A program made the translations under genes and the position numbers. A model generated the notes under the pieces. It had not been told where the DNA came from. It did no database searches and worked only from the letters and a program-made list of their open reading frames with translations. From JANQPD01 sp963715655 (GTDB lineage: Bacteria; Bacteroidota; Bacteroidia; Flavobacteriales; Schleiferiaceae), in assembly GCA_963715655.1 (NCBI GenBank), contig OY970262.1:3596001-3660000 (forward strand): a stretch of 64,000 nt of DNA. The letters are read 5' to 3'. Numbering within the stretch: the stretch's first letter is position 1; each line of letters begins with the position of its first letter. This document shows positions 19,214-27,433 of this stretch, in pieces.

Positions 19214-19633
19214 TTATAACACAGGCATATCACTCACCAAAAGCCAATTTCCAGCTTCGGTTTGTGCCAAGAGTATAATAGAATGCATGGTGCTTTTACT
19301 GCCTTTCATATCCACGCGTACCATGGCGGTATTTCCGTTAATCATCACCTCTTTAAACGTAAGTGTACGCGGGTCTCCACCAAATTTCTTTGTTCTTATG
19401 TTTTCCAAATAAACATCTTTGGGCATTACGGCCACGGCTTTGCCACCAAACAAACGGTTCATTACTATTCGGTAATTATCATCTAAATAAGTGGCTAGCT
19501 TTTCCGAATCTTGTGCATCGCCTGCTTTAGCAAAGGCAATAACGGTTTGCTTTACTGCTTTTTCTTCTGTTTTTTGTGCAGAAGCGTTTAGCCCAAGCAG
19601 GGCCATCATTCCAATTAAAATGGACTTTTTCAT
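19214..19633 (-). CDS. Secreted NTF2-like (lumazine-binding-like) protein
   Basis: 139 residues with a signal peptide ending NASAQ (about residue 19). The rest matches the cone-shaped NTF2/SnoaL-like fold in its usual order: an N-terminal helix (EEKAVKQTVIAFAKAGDAQD), a central YLDDNYRIV strand, and C-terminal strands with NTAMVRVDMK and WLLVSDMPVL. The closest family by eye is the putative lumazine-binding group of SnoaL-like proteins. It probably binds a small ligand in the periplasm; no catalytic residues can be assigned. It follows the DOMON gene with a 26-base gap and is likely the last gene of the MarR-RidA-DOMON operon. Confidence 0.75.
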   Translation of the reverse strand: MKKSILIGMMALLGLNASAQKTEEKAVKQTVIAFAKAGDAQDSEKLATYLDDNYRIVMNRLFGGKAVAVMPKDVYLENIRTKKFGGDPRTLTFKEVMINGNTAMVRVDMKGSKSTMHSIILLAQTEAGNWLLVSDMPVL

Positions 19634-19659
19634 AATCTATTGGTATTAAAAATTAACGT

Positions 19660-20160
19660 TTAAAGTTTTACGGAAACATTGGTGCGCATCATACTGTGGT
19701 GATTAAAATCATCTTCTCTACTATAGGCAATCAACATATTGTAGGTAGCACCTGCGCCCAAAGGTTTGCCATATTTATGTGTAGGTGTAGTGGGTATGGA
19801 AAAGGAAATCTCAGTGCTTGCGCTGGTTTCTTTACCGGAAATAACGCTCACCACAGGTATGGCACCTAAACTTTTTATGGAAGCATAATTTCCGGGTGCA
19901 TGTGTAAAGTGCTCCACAACTTCGGGTTCACCATTTTTTACTCTAGCTAAAAGCAAATATGTACCCGCTAAGCCTGTATTTTCATTAAACCCAATACCCA
20001 CCCAACCATTAGTGGGTGCTTTAAGTGTAAATTCAATAGTTTTGGAGTGGACGACCCAACACACTTCCATCTTATTTTTTTCTACACAGGTAGGAGTTTT
20101 TATGTTGTTTAATTGATTTAGGGCAAACATACTTAGCAAAAATATTATGGTTATTTTCAT
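19660..20160 (-). CDS. Secreted DOMON-domain protein
   Basis: 166 residues. A short signal peptide (about 1-19) is followed by a single DOMON domain with the hallmark WVGIGFNENTGLAGTYLLLAR region, a VEHFTHAPGNY segment and a C-terminal HHSMMRTNV motif. DOMON domains are extracytoplasmic beta-sandwiches that bind heme or sugars. The paired histidines near the C-terminus and the methionines would suit a heme ligand, but that is inference. Its start overlaps the stop of the upstream RidA-like gene by four bases (ATGA), showing translational coupling. Confidence 0.8.
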   Translation of the reverse strand: MKITIIFLLSMFALNQLNNIKTPTCVEKNKMEVCWVVHSKTIEFTLKAPTNGWVGIGFNENTGLAGTYLLLARVKNGEPEVVEHFTHAPGNYASIKSLGAIPVVSVISGKETSASTEISFSIPTTPTHKYGKPLGAGATYNMLIAYSREDDFNHHSMMRTNVSVKL

Positions 20161-20666
20161 TGCGGACGTGGATTATTTATTTCTGAAATCAATTCTATTT
20201 CCAGCATCAATTCTTCTGTTGCTAAGGCAGAAACGCCTACGAGTGATGAAGCAGGTTTGTACGCATGAGGAAAAAAATCTTGTAGCTTTTGCGAAATTAT
20301 GTTTCGCTTATCTGCATCTAAATCCACCACGTAAAACCGCAGGAATATGGCTTGACTTAAACTACTGCCACCTTCCATTGCTAAATGCTCTAAATTGATA
20401 AAAATCGCATCTAACTGTTGCTGAAAAGAAGCGGGTAAAGGCGTTCTTTTAACATCCCACGCTACCATGCCTGAAGTAAATAACAAATTACCCGATTTAA
20501 TGGCTTGGGAAAATCCAGCTTGACTAGTAGGGTAAAGCGCAGCACTATACACCGGCTCACTATGGTGTGTACAGCCAATATTAATAGAAAGTGGCAAAAA
20601 CCCCACCGACATAAACAACCATTTTACTTGTTTTATCATTTCTTGATATATCAATTTATAACGCAA
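20157..20666 (-). CDS. RidA-family protein, exported form lacking the catalytic arginine
   Basis: 169 residues. The core (about 45-160) is a YjgF/YER057c/UK114 (RidA) domain: SQAIKSGNLLFTSGMVAWD, a QQLDAIFINLEHLAMEGG helix, RFYVVDLD and a final ELMLEIELIS strand. RidA enzymes hydrolyse reactive enamines/imines using an arginine after the conserved P-A-[RS]-S segment. Here that position reads KPASSLVGV with no arginine, so imine deaminase activity is doubtful. The first ~30 residues are hydrophobic and end near INIGC, suggesting export, possibly as a lipoprotein with a poor lipobox. An alternative start at Met10 (20639) would fit a signal peptide better. The gene lies 8 bases after MarR and overlaps the DOMON gene. 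Confidence 0.75.
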   Translation of the reverse strand: MRYKLIYQEMIKQVKWLFMSVGFLPLSINIGCTHHSEPVYSAALYPTSQAGFSQAIKSGNLLFTSGMVAWDVKRTPLPASFQQQLDAIFINLEHLAMEGGSSLSQAIFLRFYVVDLDADKRNIISQKLQDFFPHAYKPASSLVGVSALATEELMLEIELISEINNPRPQ

Positions 20667-20674
20667 ATAAAAAG

Positions 20675-21115
20675 CTACGTTAAGTTGCTTTGAATTTTTC
20701 CGAGAATTACTGTTAACTGTTTTAACTCCTTATCTGTTAATCCCTTACTTCCTTGTGTACGGTGTGCTTTCACCAGCGGTAAATTTTCTTCCACAAAAGC
20801 TTTTCCACGTACAGTTAAACTAATGTCATATTGCCTGCGGTTTCCCTCAATAGCATCACGCTGAATAAATCCTTTTTTACTTAATAAATCTAAGGTTCTA
20901 GTGATGGAAGCCGGATCACGCAAAGAAAACTCGGCAAGTTCTTTTTGTGCCAAGGGTTCTTTCTCATCCAAAATTTTCATTAAAATCCACTGCTCAACGG
21001 TAATACCTAAATTCAGTGCGTCAAACTCTCGCTGCGAATACTGTTTCGCCAATTTACTTGTGCGCTCAATTTGAAAAAAAACAACCTCTTCTATTTTTTG
21101 CTCTTTTGTTGACAT
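20675..21115 (-). CDS. MarR-family transcriptional regulator
   Basis: 146 residues with the winged-helix layout of MarR proteins: N-terminal dimerisation helices, a recognition helix region LRDPASITRTLDLLSKKGFI, and the wing (QRDAIEGNRRQYDISLT) followed by C-terminal helices. It is the first gene of a cluster with RidA-like, DOMON and NTF2-like proteins, so it probably represses or senses a ligand for that operon and itself. The signal molecule is unknown. Confidence 0.9.
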   Translation of the reverse strand: MSTKEQKIEEVVFFQIERTSKLAKQYSQREFDALNLGITVEQWILMKILDEKEPLAQKELAEFSLRDPASITRTLDLLSKKGFIQRDAIEGNRRQYDISLTVRGKAFVEENLPLVKAHRTQGSKGLTDKELKQLTVILGKIQSNLT

Positions 21116-21162
21116 ATCAATTATTGACGGTGCTAATATATAATGTTTTTATGATTTCCCTA

Positions 21163-22128
21163 CTATTTTTTGAAAAATTTATGATACACCCGCTCTAATT
21201 GATAGCGCGCATCCCTCCAATTATACGGTGCAGCATCAGAAACAATAAACTTATATTGCCCAGCACGCTTACGTTTTACACTCTTACCGTTGTACGTTCC
21301 CCACGTTTGTTTGCCAGTACTAATATTTTCAATTTTCCGTAAAAACCATTCGCCAGCCACTTTATTGCTAAGCTGCGGTGTATAATATAAACAATCTTCA
21401 AAGTAGTAGTGTGTAACTTGACTCCAGCGGGTACGTGCTTTATTTTGCATCGGCATTCCTCCGTGCACCAAGTTAGCTGCCCAAATTAATACATCGCCCT
21501 TTTTTGCTTCTAATACCGTAGGCTCTACACTATAAGCCTGCATATGTTTACTAATTAAAGGCTCATAAAACTGCACATAATCCGAATGTGCATTGCTAAC
21601 CATATTGCTGTTAAACTTCTTTTGAAAATCGGTGTAATCAATTTTTGGCAGCCTATGGGATCCTGGGTAATAAAACAAGGTGCCGTTTTCTGTATTCGTG
21701 TCTTCTAACGCGGCCCAAGCACCGCACATAAAACCATCCGGCATACTGTCAAAATGTATGGTGTCAGCGTGTGGCTTTTGCCTAGAGCCATACTTAAAGT
21801 TGAGTGTTTGAAACGGGATTGGAGCCCTGCCGTAAAGGGTTGTAAGTAATTCAATAATGGTTGGTAGTATTGCCAGCTTTTTTACCGATTGATTTTTTTT
21901 CCAAAGATTCTGTTCTCGCGGATCCTCCCAAGAAAAATCTCCACCATCCTTTGCCTCCAAACTCGCTACCAAACCATCCACATCTTCCTCTGAAATAAAA
22001 TTCTTTAAATGCAAGAAGCCTTGTTGATGATACTGGCGGGCATAGCCTTCGAGCTCAGCACTCAATTTACGTTTTGCTAACTCTTCCTCAAAAAAGGGAG
22101 AATGCACCCAAGGAATATTAAGTTCCAT
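21163..22128 (-). CDS. Phytanoyl-CoA dioxygenase (PhyH)-family protein, copy 1
   Basis: 321 residues, probable Fe(II)/2-oxoglutarate-dependent oxygenase. The metal triad can be read as H120-x-D122 (QKPHADTIHF) and H222 (NLVHGGMP), with a 2-oxoglutarate-binding arginine at R232 or R234 (ARTRWSQVTHYYF). It is cytoplasmic (no signal peptide). It is colinear with the neighbouring paralogue from the first residues (MELN-PWVHSPFFEEEL) to the end, so the two arose by tandem duplication. The substrate is unknown; related bacterial proteins hydroxylate lipids, natural products or amino-acid derivatives. The 213 bases between the two genes hold no other gene. Confidence 0.85.
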   Translation of the reverse strand: MELNIPWVHSPFFEEELAKRKLSAELEGYARQYHQQGFLHLKNFISEEDVDGLVASLEAKDGGDFSWEDPREQNLWKKNQSVKKLAILPTIIELLTTLYGRAPIPFQTLNFKYGSRQKPHADTIHFDSMPDGFMCGAWAALEDTNTENGTLFYYPGSHRLPKIDYTDFQKKFNSNMVSNAHSDYVQFYEPLISKHMQAYSVEPTVLEAKKGDVLIWAANLVHGGMPMQNKARTRWSQVTHYYFEDCLYYTPQLSNKVAGEWFLRKIENISTGKQTWGTYNGKSVKRKRAGQYKFIVSDAAPYNWRDARYQLERVYHKFFKK

Positions 22129-22341
22129 TATTTAAATAATTGAAATTGAAAAGTAGTAATTTTTATACTAGGCAAAGAAGCATATACATTTTTATCTTTT
22201 TACGTACTGAAGGGTAGATTATTCATAAGCTTCCCACAAATTGTGTGCTGAGCATTTTGCGCATCACTACATCAATTGAGCACAAATCCTAGCCACTGAT
22301 AAAGAGCTTATTGGTCTCCCACAAAACTATCATACGCGTAG

Positions 22342-23310
22342 TTATTTGTTTTTACCAAAAACCTTAAAAACCTTGCCAACCATTTGATCAAAATCACGCT
22401 TATTAAAACCAGCGGAGGGGGAAATTAGATACCGTTGATCACCAATGTTCTTTTTCACCACCTTATCTCCATTGTAATCACCCCAGCTGGTTTTCCCTGT
22501 TTTTATATTGGTTATTTCCTTCAAAAACCACTCTCCACTCACCGTATTTGAAAGCATAGGTACGGTGTATAAACAGTTTTCAAAAAAGTAATGGGTTACC
22601 TGACTCCACCTTGTTAATCTTTTGTTTTTTACTGGCATACCACCATGCACAAAGTTGGCCGACCATATTAGCACATCTCCTTTTTTAGCATTTAAATAGG
22701 TTGGCTTCAACCCTCTATCCTGCATAAGCTGTTTTACAAACGGCTCGTAAAATTGCGTATAATCTTCTCTATGGTCAAAGTGTTCTTTTGGTTTGAAGCG
22801 CTGGTGAAAAATGGAATAATCGAATTCTGGTAAATTTTGAGAGCCTGGATAATACATCAAAGCTCCGTTTTCTTCATTTACATCTTCTAAAGCTACCCAA
22901 ACGCCACACATAAAATTATTTGGCAATGCATTAAAGTGAATGGAATCAGAATGTGCCTCTTGCTGAGAGCCGTATTTTAAACTAAGTGTTTGAAAAGGTA
23001 TTGGAACGCGATCATAAAGCTGCTGCAACACTTCCAGTATTTTCTGATTAGCAGCCAAAGCTTTTACGCTTTTTACCTCCTTCCAAATGTCTAGTTTTTT
23101 AGGGTTTTCTAGACTGTATTCTTGCCCAAATTTCGTTTCGACCTCTGCTACCAAGGTGTCAATAAACGCGGTATCAATTACGTTTTCAATCTGCACATAA
23201 CCTTCTTTATGATAGTGCCTTGCATATTGCTGCATTTCATCTGAAAAACCTCTTTTACTAAGCTCCTCTTCAAAAAACGGTGAATGCACCCAAGGCATGT
23301 TTAATTCCAT
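22342..23310 (-). CDS. Phytanoyl-CoA dioxygenase (PhyH)-family protein, copy 2
   Basis: 322 residues and paralogous to the gene at 21163-22128. It keeps the same catalytic positions: H120-x-D122 (EAHSDSIHF), H222 (NFVHGGMP) and R234. The substrate-facing residues between differ more, suggesting distinct substrates. It lies 45 bases downstream of the amidophosphoribosyltransferase gene, which precedes it in transcription. I infer a cytoplasmic non-heme iron oxygenase; nothing in the context fixes the substrate. Confidence 0.85.
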   Translation of the reverse strand: MELNMPWVHSPFFEEELSKRGFSDEMQQYARHYHKEGYVQIENVIDTAFIDTLVAEVETKFGQEYSLENPKKLDIWKEVKSVKALAANQKILEVLQQLYDRVPIPFQTLSLKYGSQQEAHSDSIHFNALPNNFMCGVWVALEDVNEENGALMYYPGSQNLPEFDYSIFHQRFKPKEHFDHREDYTQFYEPFVKQLMQDRGLKPTYLNAKKGDVLIWSANFVHGGMPVKNKRLTRWSQVTHYFFENCLYTVPMLSNTVSGEWFLKEITNIKTGKTSWGDYNGDKVVKKNIGDQRYLISPSAGFNKRDFDQMVGKVFKVFGKNK

Positions 23311-23355
23311 AAGTTGATTTTTGAAGCGGAAATTTAATGATTTAAAGCCTAGTAT

Positions 23356-25254
23356 TTAATACGCCCGTACATTCTTACCTTCATGAAAATTTAAAAAAGC
23401 TCGGTTTACCACGCGCATACCGCCCGGTGTAGGAAAGTTACCTGTAAAATACCAATCTCCTTGATTATTAGGACAAGCCTCATGTAAATCTTCAATGGTT
23501 TGGTAAATAATTTTCACTTCCGCCTTTACTTCCGGTGGGGTAAGCAATTGCGCAATTTTATCCGAAATTTCTTCTGGCGTAAAGGGTTGGTAAATTTCCT
23601 TAACAAAATTCTTCACTTCATTATCCGGTAGTTCTGCCTGCGCCACACATTTTTGATAAACCGTTTCTATGGTGGATTCCATGCCTCTTTCCTTAAGTAG
23701 AGCAATGGCTGCTCTAAAGGCAATAAAGTCTCCCAAAATTGCCATGTCTATTCCATAACAATCCGGATAACGGATTTGTGGAGCTGAAGAAACCACCACA
23801 ATTTTTTTAGGATTTAATCTATCTAAAATGCGTAAAATACTTTGCTTTAAAGTAGTGCCTCTTACAATGCTATCGTCAATTACCACAAGATTATCCTCTG
23901 GTTTTACGGTTTCGTAGGTAACATCGTACACGTGGCTCACCAAATCATCACGACTGCTATCTTGCGTAATAAACGTACGCATTTTTACGTCCTTCCAAAT
24001 CGCCTTTTCTACGCGAGGCCTTATGCTTAGTAATTCGTCTAATTTATCTGCATCCAGCTCACCTTCATACTTCAGAATTTTGTCTCGCTTAACTTCGTTC
24101 AAATATGCTTCCATTCCCTTTACCATTCCATAAAAAGAAATTTCTGCCGTATTTGGGATAAAGCTAAAAACGGTGTGCCTTAAATCTTTATCTACCTCCT
24201 TTAAAATAGCCTTACGCACGCGTCTGCCTAATTCAATGCGCTCTCTATAAATATCGGCATCGTTGCCACGAGAAAAATAAATACGCTCAAAAGAGCAAGC
24301 TTTTCGCGGTAAAGGTTTTCTGATTTCCTTTAAACTTGCCTCTCCGTTTTTCTTTATAATAAGGGCGCATCCGGGCGTTACTTCTTTAATACTTTCAAAA
24401 GGAACATTAAAAGCAGTTTGTATTACAGGGCGCTCAGAAGCTACTACGGTAACCTCCTCATCATCATAAAAATAAGCCGGACGAATACCGCTTGGATCAC
24501 GCAGCACAAAGGCATCGCCATGACCGAATAATCCCGCCATAGCGTAACCACCATCCCATTTTTTGGCGCTCTTTTTTAATATTTTTTGAATGTTTAGTTC
24601 CTCAATAATTTTGGCTGTAACTTCTTTCTTAGCTAAGCCTTGCTTTTTGTATTTGCGGTACAATTTTTCATTTTGCTCATCTAAAAAATGACCAATCTTC
24701 TCCATTATAGTAACGGTGTCTGCACGCTCTTTTGGGTGCTGACCTAAATCGACCAATTGATTAAAAAGCACATCAACATTAGTCATGTTAAAGTTACCGG
24801 CTAAAATCAGGTTTCGGGTTACCCAATTATTTTGGCGTAAAAAAGGGTGGCATTGTTCCAACGTGTTTCCACCAAAAGTACCGTAGCGCAAATGACCTAA
24901 ATACAATTCACCAACGTAGGGTAAGTTGTGTTTTAACCAATCAGGGTTTGAAAGATTTTCCATTTTTCCTTCTAGCCCATCAAACACGCGTTGATTAACG
25001 TGCTGAAATAAATCTTGTATGGGTGTTTTATCGTTAGATCGATGCCTGCTAATGTAGCGAGTGCCTGGGGGCATATCTAGTTTTATGGTGGCTAAACCAG
25101 CACCATCCTGTCCACGATTGTGCTGTTTTTCCATTAAGAGGTACATTTTATTTATCCCGTAAAGGGCTGTACCATATTTTTCTAAGTAAAAAGAGAGTGG
25201 TTTTTTTAATCTTACCAGTGCTATTCCGCACTCGTGTTTTATAGCCTCGCTCAT
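23356..25254 (-). CDS. Amidophosphoribosyltransferase-like protein (632 aa)
   Basis: The N-terminal half is a class II glutamine amidotransferase. The nucleophile would be Cys9 (HECGIAL), after an eight-residue leader that would have to be removed, with NRGQDGAG and HLRYGTFGGN following. The C-terminal half carries the PRPP-binding motif VVIDDSIVRGTT near residue 455. This is the PurF fold, which makes phosphoribosylamine in purine synthesis. At 632 residues it is longer than ordinary PurF (about 470-510), with extra sequence around residues 190-240 and at the C-terminus. I recall that related Bacteroidota often carry a second, long PurF-like gene, so this may be a paralogue rather than the housekeeping enzyme. 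No other purine gene is nearby. Confidence 0.8.
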   Translation of the reverse strand: MSEAIKHECGIALVRLKKPLSFYLEKYGTALYGINKMYLLMEKQHNRGQDGAGLATIKLDMPPGTRYISRHRSNDKTPIQDLFQHVNQRVFDGLEGKMENLSNPDWLKHNLPYVGELYLGHLRYGTFGGNTLEQCHPFLRQNNWVTRNLILAGNFNMTNVDVLFNQLVDLGQHPKERADTVTIMEKIGHFLDEQNEKLYRKYKKQGLAKKEVTAKIIEELNIQKILKKSAKKWDGGYAMAGLFGHGDAFVLRDPSGIRPAYFYDDEEVTVVASERPVIQTAFNVPFESIKEVTPGCALIIKKNGEASLKEIRKPLPRKACSFERIYFSRGNDADIYRERIELGRRVRKAILKEVDKDLRHTVFSFIPNTAEISFYGMVKGMEAYLNEVKRDKILKYEGELDADKLDELLSIRPRVEKAIWKDVKMRTFITQDSSRDDLVSHVYDVTYETVKPEDNLVVIDDSIVRGTTLKQSILRILDRLNPKKIVVVSSAPQIRYPDCYGIDMAILGDFIAFRAAIALLKERGMESTIETVYQKCVAQAELPDNEVKNFVKEIYQPFTPEEISDKIAQLLTPPEVKAEVKIIYQTIEDLHEACPNNQGDWYFTGNFPTPGGMRVVNRAFLNFHEGKNVRAY

Positions 25255-25291
25255 GTACGCTCTTGGATTGTTGTGTTTTTAAGGCGCGAAG

Positions 25292-26344
25292 TTAGCCGTT
25301 TTTCACTTGGGTTTTGGTGGTGGTATTGTCGGTTTCTATCCCAAATCTGCTTTTATCAATATTAAGCCATTCTAGTGTGCTATTACAAAAAATATCTTCC
25401 ACTACGTTTGGCGATAAATCCATTTCAGTAATAAATTTTCCTATTTCCAAATCGCCCAATGGAAAAGGATAATCTGAACCCAAGGTCACTTTTTTAGAAC
25501 CTTGCATTTTTAAAATATACTCTAATGCTAAAGGGTCATGCGTAATACAGTCCACCCAAAAATCACCAATGTACGTGCGCGGATTATGATTATTATGAAT
25601 GGCTACCAAGTCTGGTCGGCAATTAAAACCATGCTCTACCCTACCAATAGTTGGCAAAAAAGAACCACCCGCGTGCGAAAAACATACCCGTAAATCTGGT
25701 AATCTTTCAAACACACCACCAAAAATCATGGAACAGGCTGCGCGCGAAGTTTCTGCCGGCATACCCACCAACCAAGGCAACCAATATTTGCGCATACTTT
25801 CCATGCCCATCATGTTCCAAGGATGCACCATTATGGCCATATCTAAATCCTGACAAGCCTCAAAAATTGGGAAAAACTCCGGTTCACTTAGGTTTTTATC
25901 ATTAATGTTAGAACCAATTTGAATACCCAATAAACCAATTTCCTTACAACGCTCCAATTCTTTAATTGCCTCCTCCGTATCCTGCATAGGAATGGTACCC
26001 AAGCCTAAATAGTTTTGCGGATAATCATGGCAAAGCTGCGCGATGTGATCATTTAAATACTCTGAAAGTGCGCGACAATCCTTGGCATTAGCCCAATAGC
26101 TAAACATTACCGGAATAGTACACACCACCTGCACTTGCGTATCAAACTTTTTATAGTCTTCAATGCGTAATTTAGGATCCCAACAATTAGATTCAATACG
26201 CCTAAAAAACTTATCGCCCTGCATCATATTGGCGGTATTATCCGTATTGTGAATCAAATGGATAAATTCTCCATACCCAAACTTCTCCGCAAAATTGGGA
26301 AGTTTTTCAGGCAGGATGTGGGTGTGCATGTCTATCTTTAGCAT
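25292..26344 (-). CDS. Amidohydrolase 2 family, probable 2-amino-3-carboxymuconate-6-semialdehyde decarboxylase
   Basis: 350 residues of the ACMSD/amidohydrolase-2 type TIM barrel. The N-terminal metal motif is DMHTHILPE (His7, His9), with VHPWN, FSHAGG and GSDYPFPLGD further on providing the remaining metal and catalytic residues. The YGEFIHLIHN region near residue 25 also suits ACMSD, which decarboxylates aminocarboxymuconate semialdehyde in the kynurenine branch of tryptophan breakdown. An aldehyde dehydrogenase of the aminomuconate-semialdehyde type is encoded at 53244-54686, which supports the pathway assignment. Other decarboxylating members (gamma-resorcylate type) remain possible. Confidence 0.75.
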   Translation of the reverse strand: MLKIDMHTHILPEKLPNFAEKFGYGEFIHLIHNTDNTANMMQGDKFFRRIESNCWDPKLRIEDYKKFDTQVQVVCTIPVMFSYWANAKDCRALSEYLNDHIAQLCHDYPQNYLGLGTIPMQDTEEAIKELERCKEIGLLGIQIGSNINDKNLSEPEFFPIFEACQDLDMAIMVHPWNMMGMESMRKYWLPWLVGMPAETSRAACSMIFGGVFERLPDLRVCFSHAGGSFLPTIGRVEHGFNCRPDLVAIHNNHNPRTYIGDFWVDCITHDPLALEYILKMQGSKKVTLGSDYPFPLGDLEIGKFITEMDLSPNVVEDIFCNSTLEWLNIDKSRFGIETDNTTTKTQVKNG

Positions 26345-26390
26345 AAATGCGAAGATAGTGAATTACACCTTTTTAAATATTTTACACCCG

Positions 26391-26999
26391 CTATTCGGCC
26401 ACTTTTTTATACATCTTAAAAAATGTAAAGGGCAAAAAACCAAAAGTGAAAATCACGAAGCTTAACACAAGTAGGGTGCTGGCACCCATTAAATGAAATA
26501 TCTTGAATAAAGATGCTAAGGCAAACAACATACCTGCCGTTATACCTAAAATATTTCTTAGCTTTTCACTCATTACTTTTTGGGCACTATTACGAAGCAT
26601 ATAGGTGAGCACCAGCGGTAAAAACACGAAGCCCATACCTAAAATCCCAATCATCAATAACATATTAGCATAAGGCCAGTACATTAATTTGAATAAGCTG
26701 CCTAGACTTAACATAATGGCAAAAATTAAACCAGAGGCGAACATTAACTTTCTCATTTTTATAGTATTAGAATTGTTTAATAAAAAAACTGTTTCCTTTT
26801 GAATCTCATTAAGGCCATTCGGTGCTATTTCTATTTTTGCTTTTTCAAAGGCATCTTCAAACGAGAATCCCTTTTGCATGAAATGCTCTACCGTGCAACA
26901 AAAATGATCCAATAAATCATCTCGTAAGGTGGCGGATGAAATTGTGCTTGAGGCAATTTTATTGGCAAGCCATTCTACCTTTTCTTCTGATAATCTCAT
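26391..26999 (-). CDS. Four-helix membrane protein paired with PadR regulator
   Basis: 202 residues. The cytoplasmic N-terminus (about 1-80) contains LLDHFCCTVEHFMQKGFSFEDAF-like sequence, resembling the small helical prefix found on proteins encoded next to PadR regulators. Four hydrophobic segments follow (about 84-104, 112-133, 148-166 and 173-194). The start overlaps the stop of the upstream PadR gene by four bases (ATGA), so the two are translationally coupled. A regulator-target pair that senses membrane or envelope stress is plausible, but the protein has no known enzymatic motif. Confidence 0.75.
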   Translation of the reverse strand: MRLSEEKVEWLANKIASSTISSATLRDDLLDHFCCTVEHFMQKGFSFEDAFEKAKIEIAPNGLNEIQKETVFLLNNSNTIKMRKLMFASGLIFAIMLSLGSLFKLMYWPYANMLLMIGILGMGFVFLPLVLTYMLRNSAQKVMSEKLRNILGITAGMLFALASLFKIFHLMGASTLLVLSFVIFTFGFLPFTFFKMYKKVAE

Positions 27000-27343
27000 A
27001 AGGCAGTTTTAAACGTGAAATCAGGAAAAAGCATGGTTTTTAAGGTGGTCATAAATTCTTTTAACTGCTCGGATTCTAATCGTTCCTTTTTTGTGCCTTC
27101 AGCTGTTAAGTAATAATATTTTCTAACGCGCTTCCCAATATATTCTTCTTCATATCTCAACAAGCCATCTTTGGTCATTTTATGTAATGCAGGATAAAGC
27201 GAACCATCTTTCAATAAGATTTTATCCTGTGAAAGATCCTTCACACGCTGCGCAATTTCATAACCATACATCTTCCCTTGTTTTTCCAACAGCTTTAGCA
27301 CTATTGTACTTAAAGTACCTTTTAATAATTCCTTATTATACAT
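26996..27343 (-). CDS. PadR-family transcriptional regulator
   Basis: 115 residues with the PadR winged helix: LLKGTLSTIVLKLLE, the motif GKMYGYEIAQRV, DGSLYPALHKMTKDGLL and the wing RVRKYYYLTAEG. This short form (PadR-s1 type) usually represses a neighbouring membrane-protein or transporter gene and its own promoter. Here it overlaps the membrane-protein gene at 26391-26999. An inverted repeat ATACAT-N9-ATGTAT lies 25 bases upstream of the start and is a candidate operator. Confidence 0.9.
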   Translation of the reverse strand: MYNKELLKGTLSTIVLKLLEKQGKMYGYEIAQRVKDLSQDKILLKDGSLYPALHKMTKDGLLRYEEEYIGKRVRKYYYLTAEGTKKERLESEQLKEFMTTLKTMLFPDFTFKTAL

Positions 27344-27367
27344 AGTTCAAATATACATTTTAATTCT

Positions 27368-27388
27368 ATACATCATATATCTATGTAT
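27368..27388. promoter_or_regulatory. Candidate PadR operator (ATACAT-N9-ATGTAT)
   Basis: An inverted repeat with 6-base arms and a 9-base spacer lies 25-45 bases upstream of the PadR start codon. A further half-site-like TATACAT lies closer to the gene near 27352-27358. PadR proteins bind spaced dyads of this size upstream of their own genes. The AT-rich background makes chance similarity possible. Confidence 0.4.
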
Positions 27389-27433
27389 TTTATTTTAAAA
27401 CGCAAAACTACTCAACGTAAAACACCATCTTAT

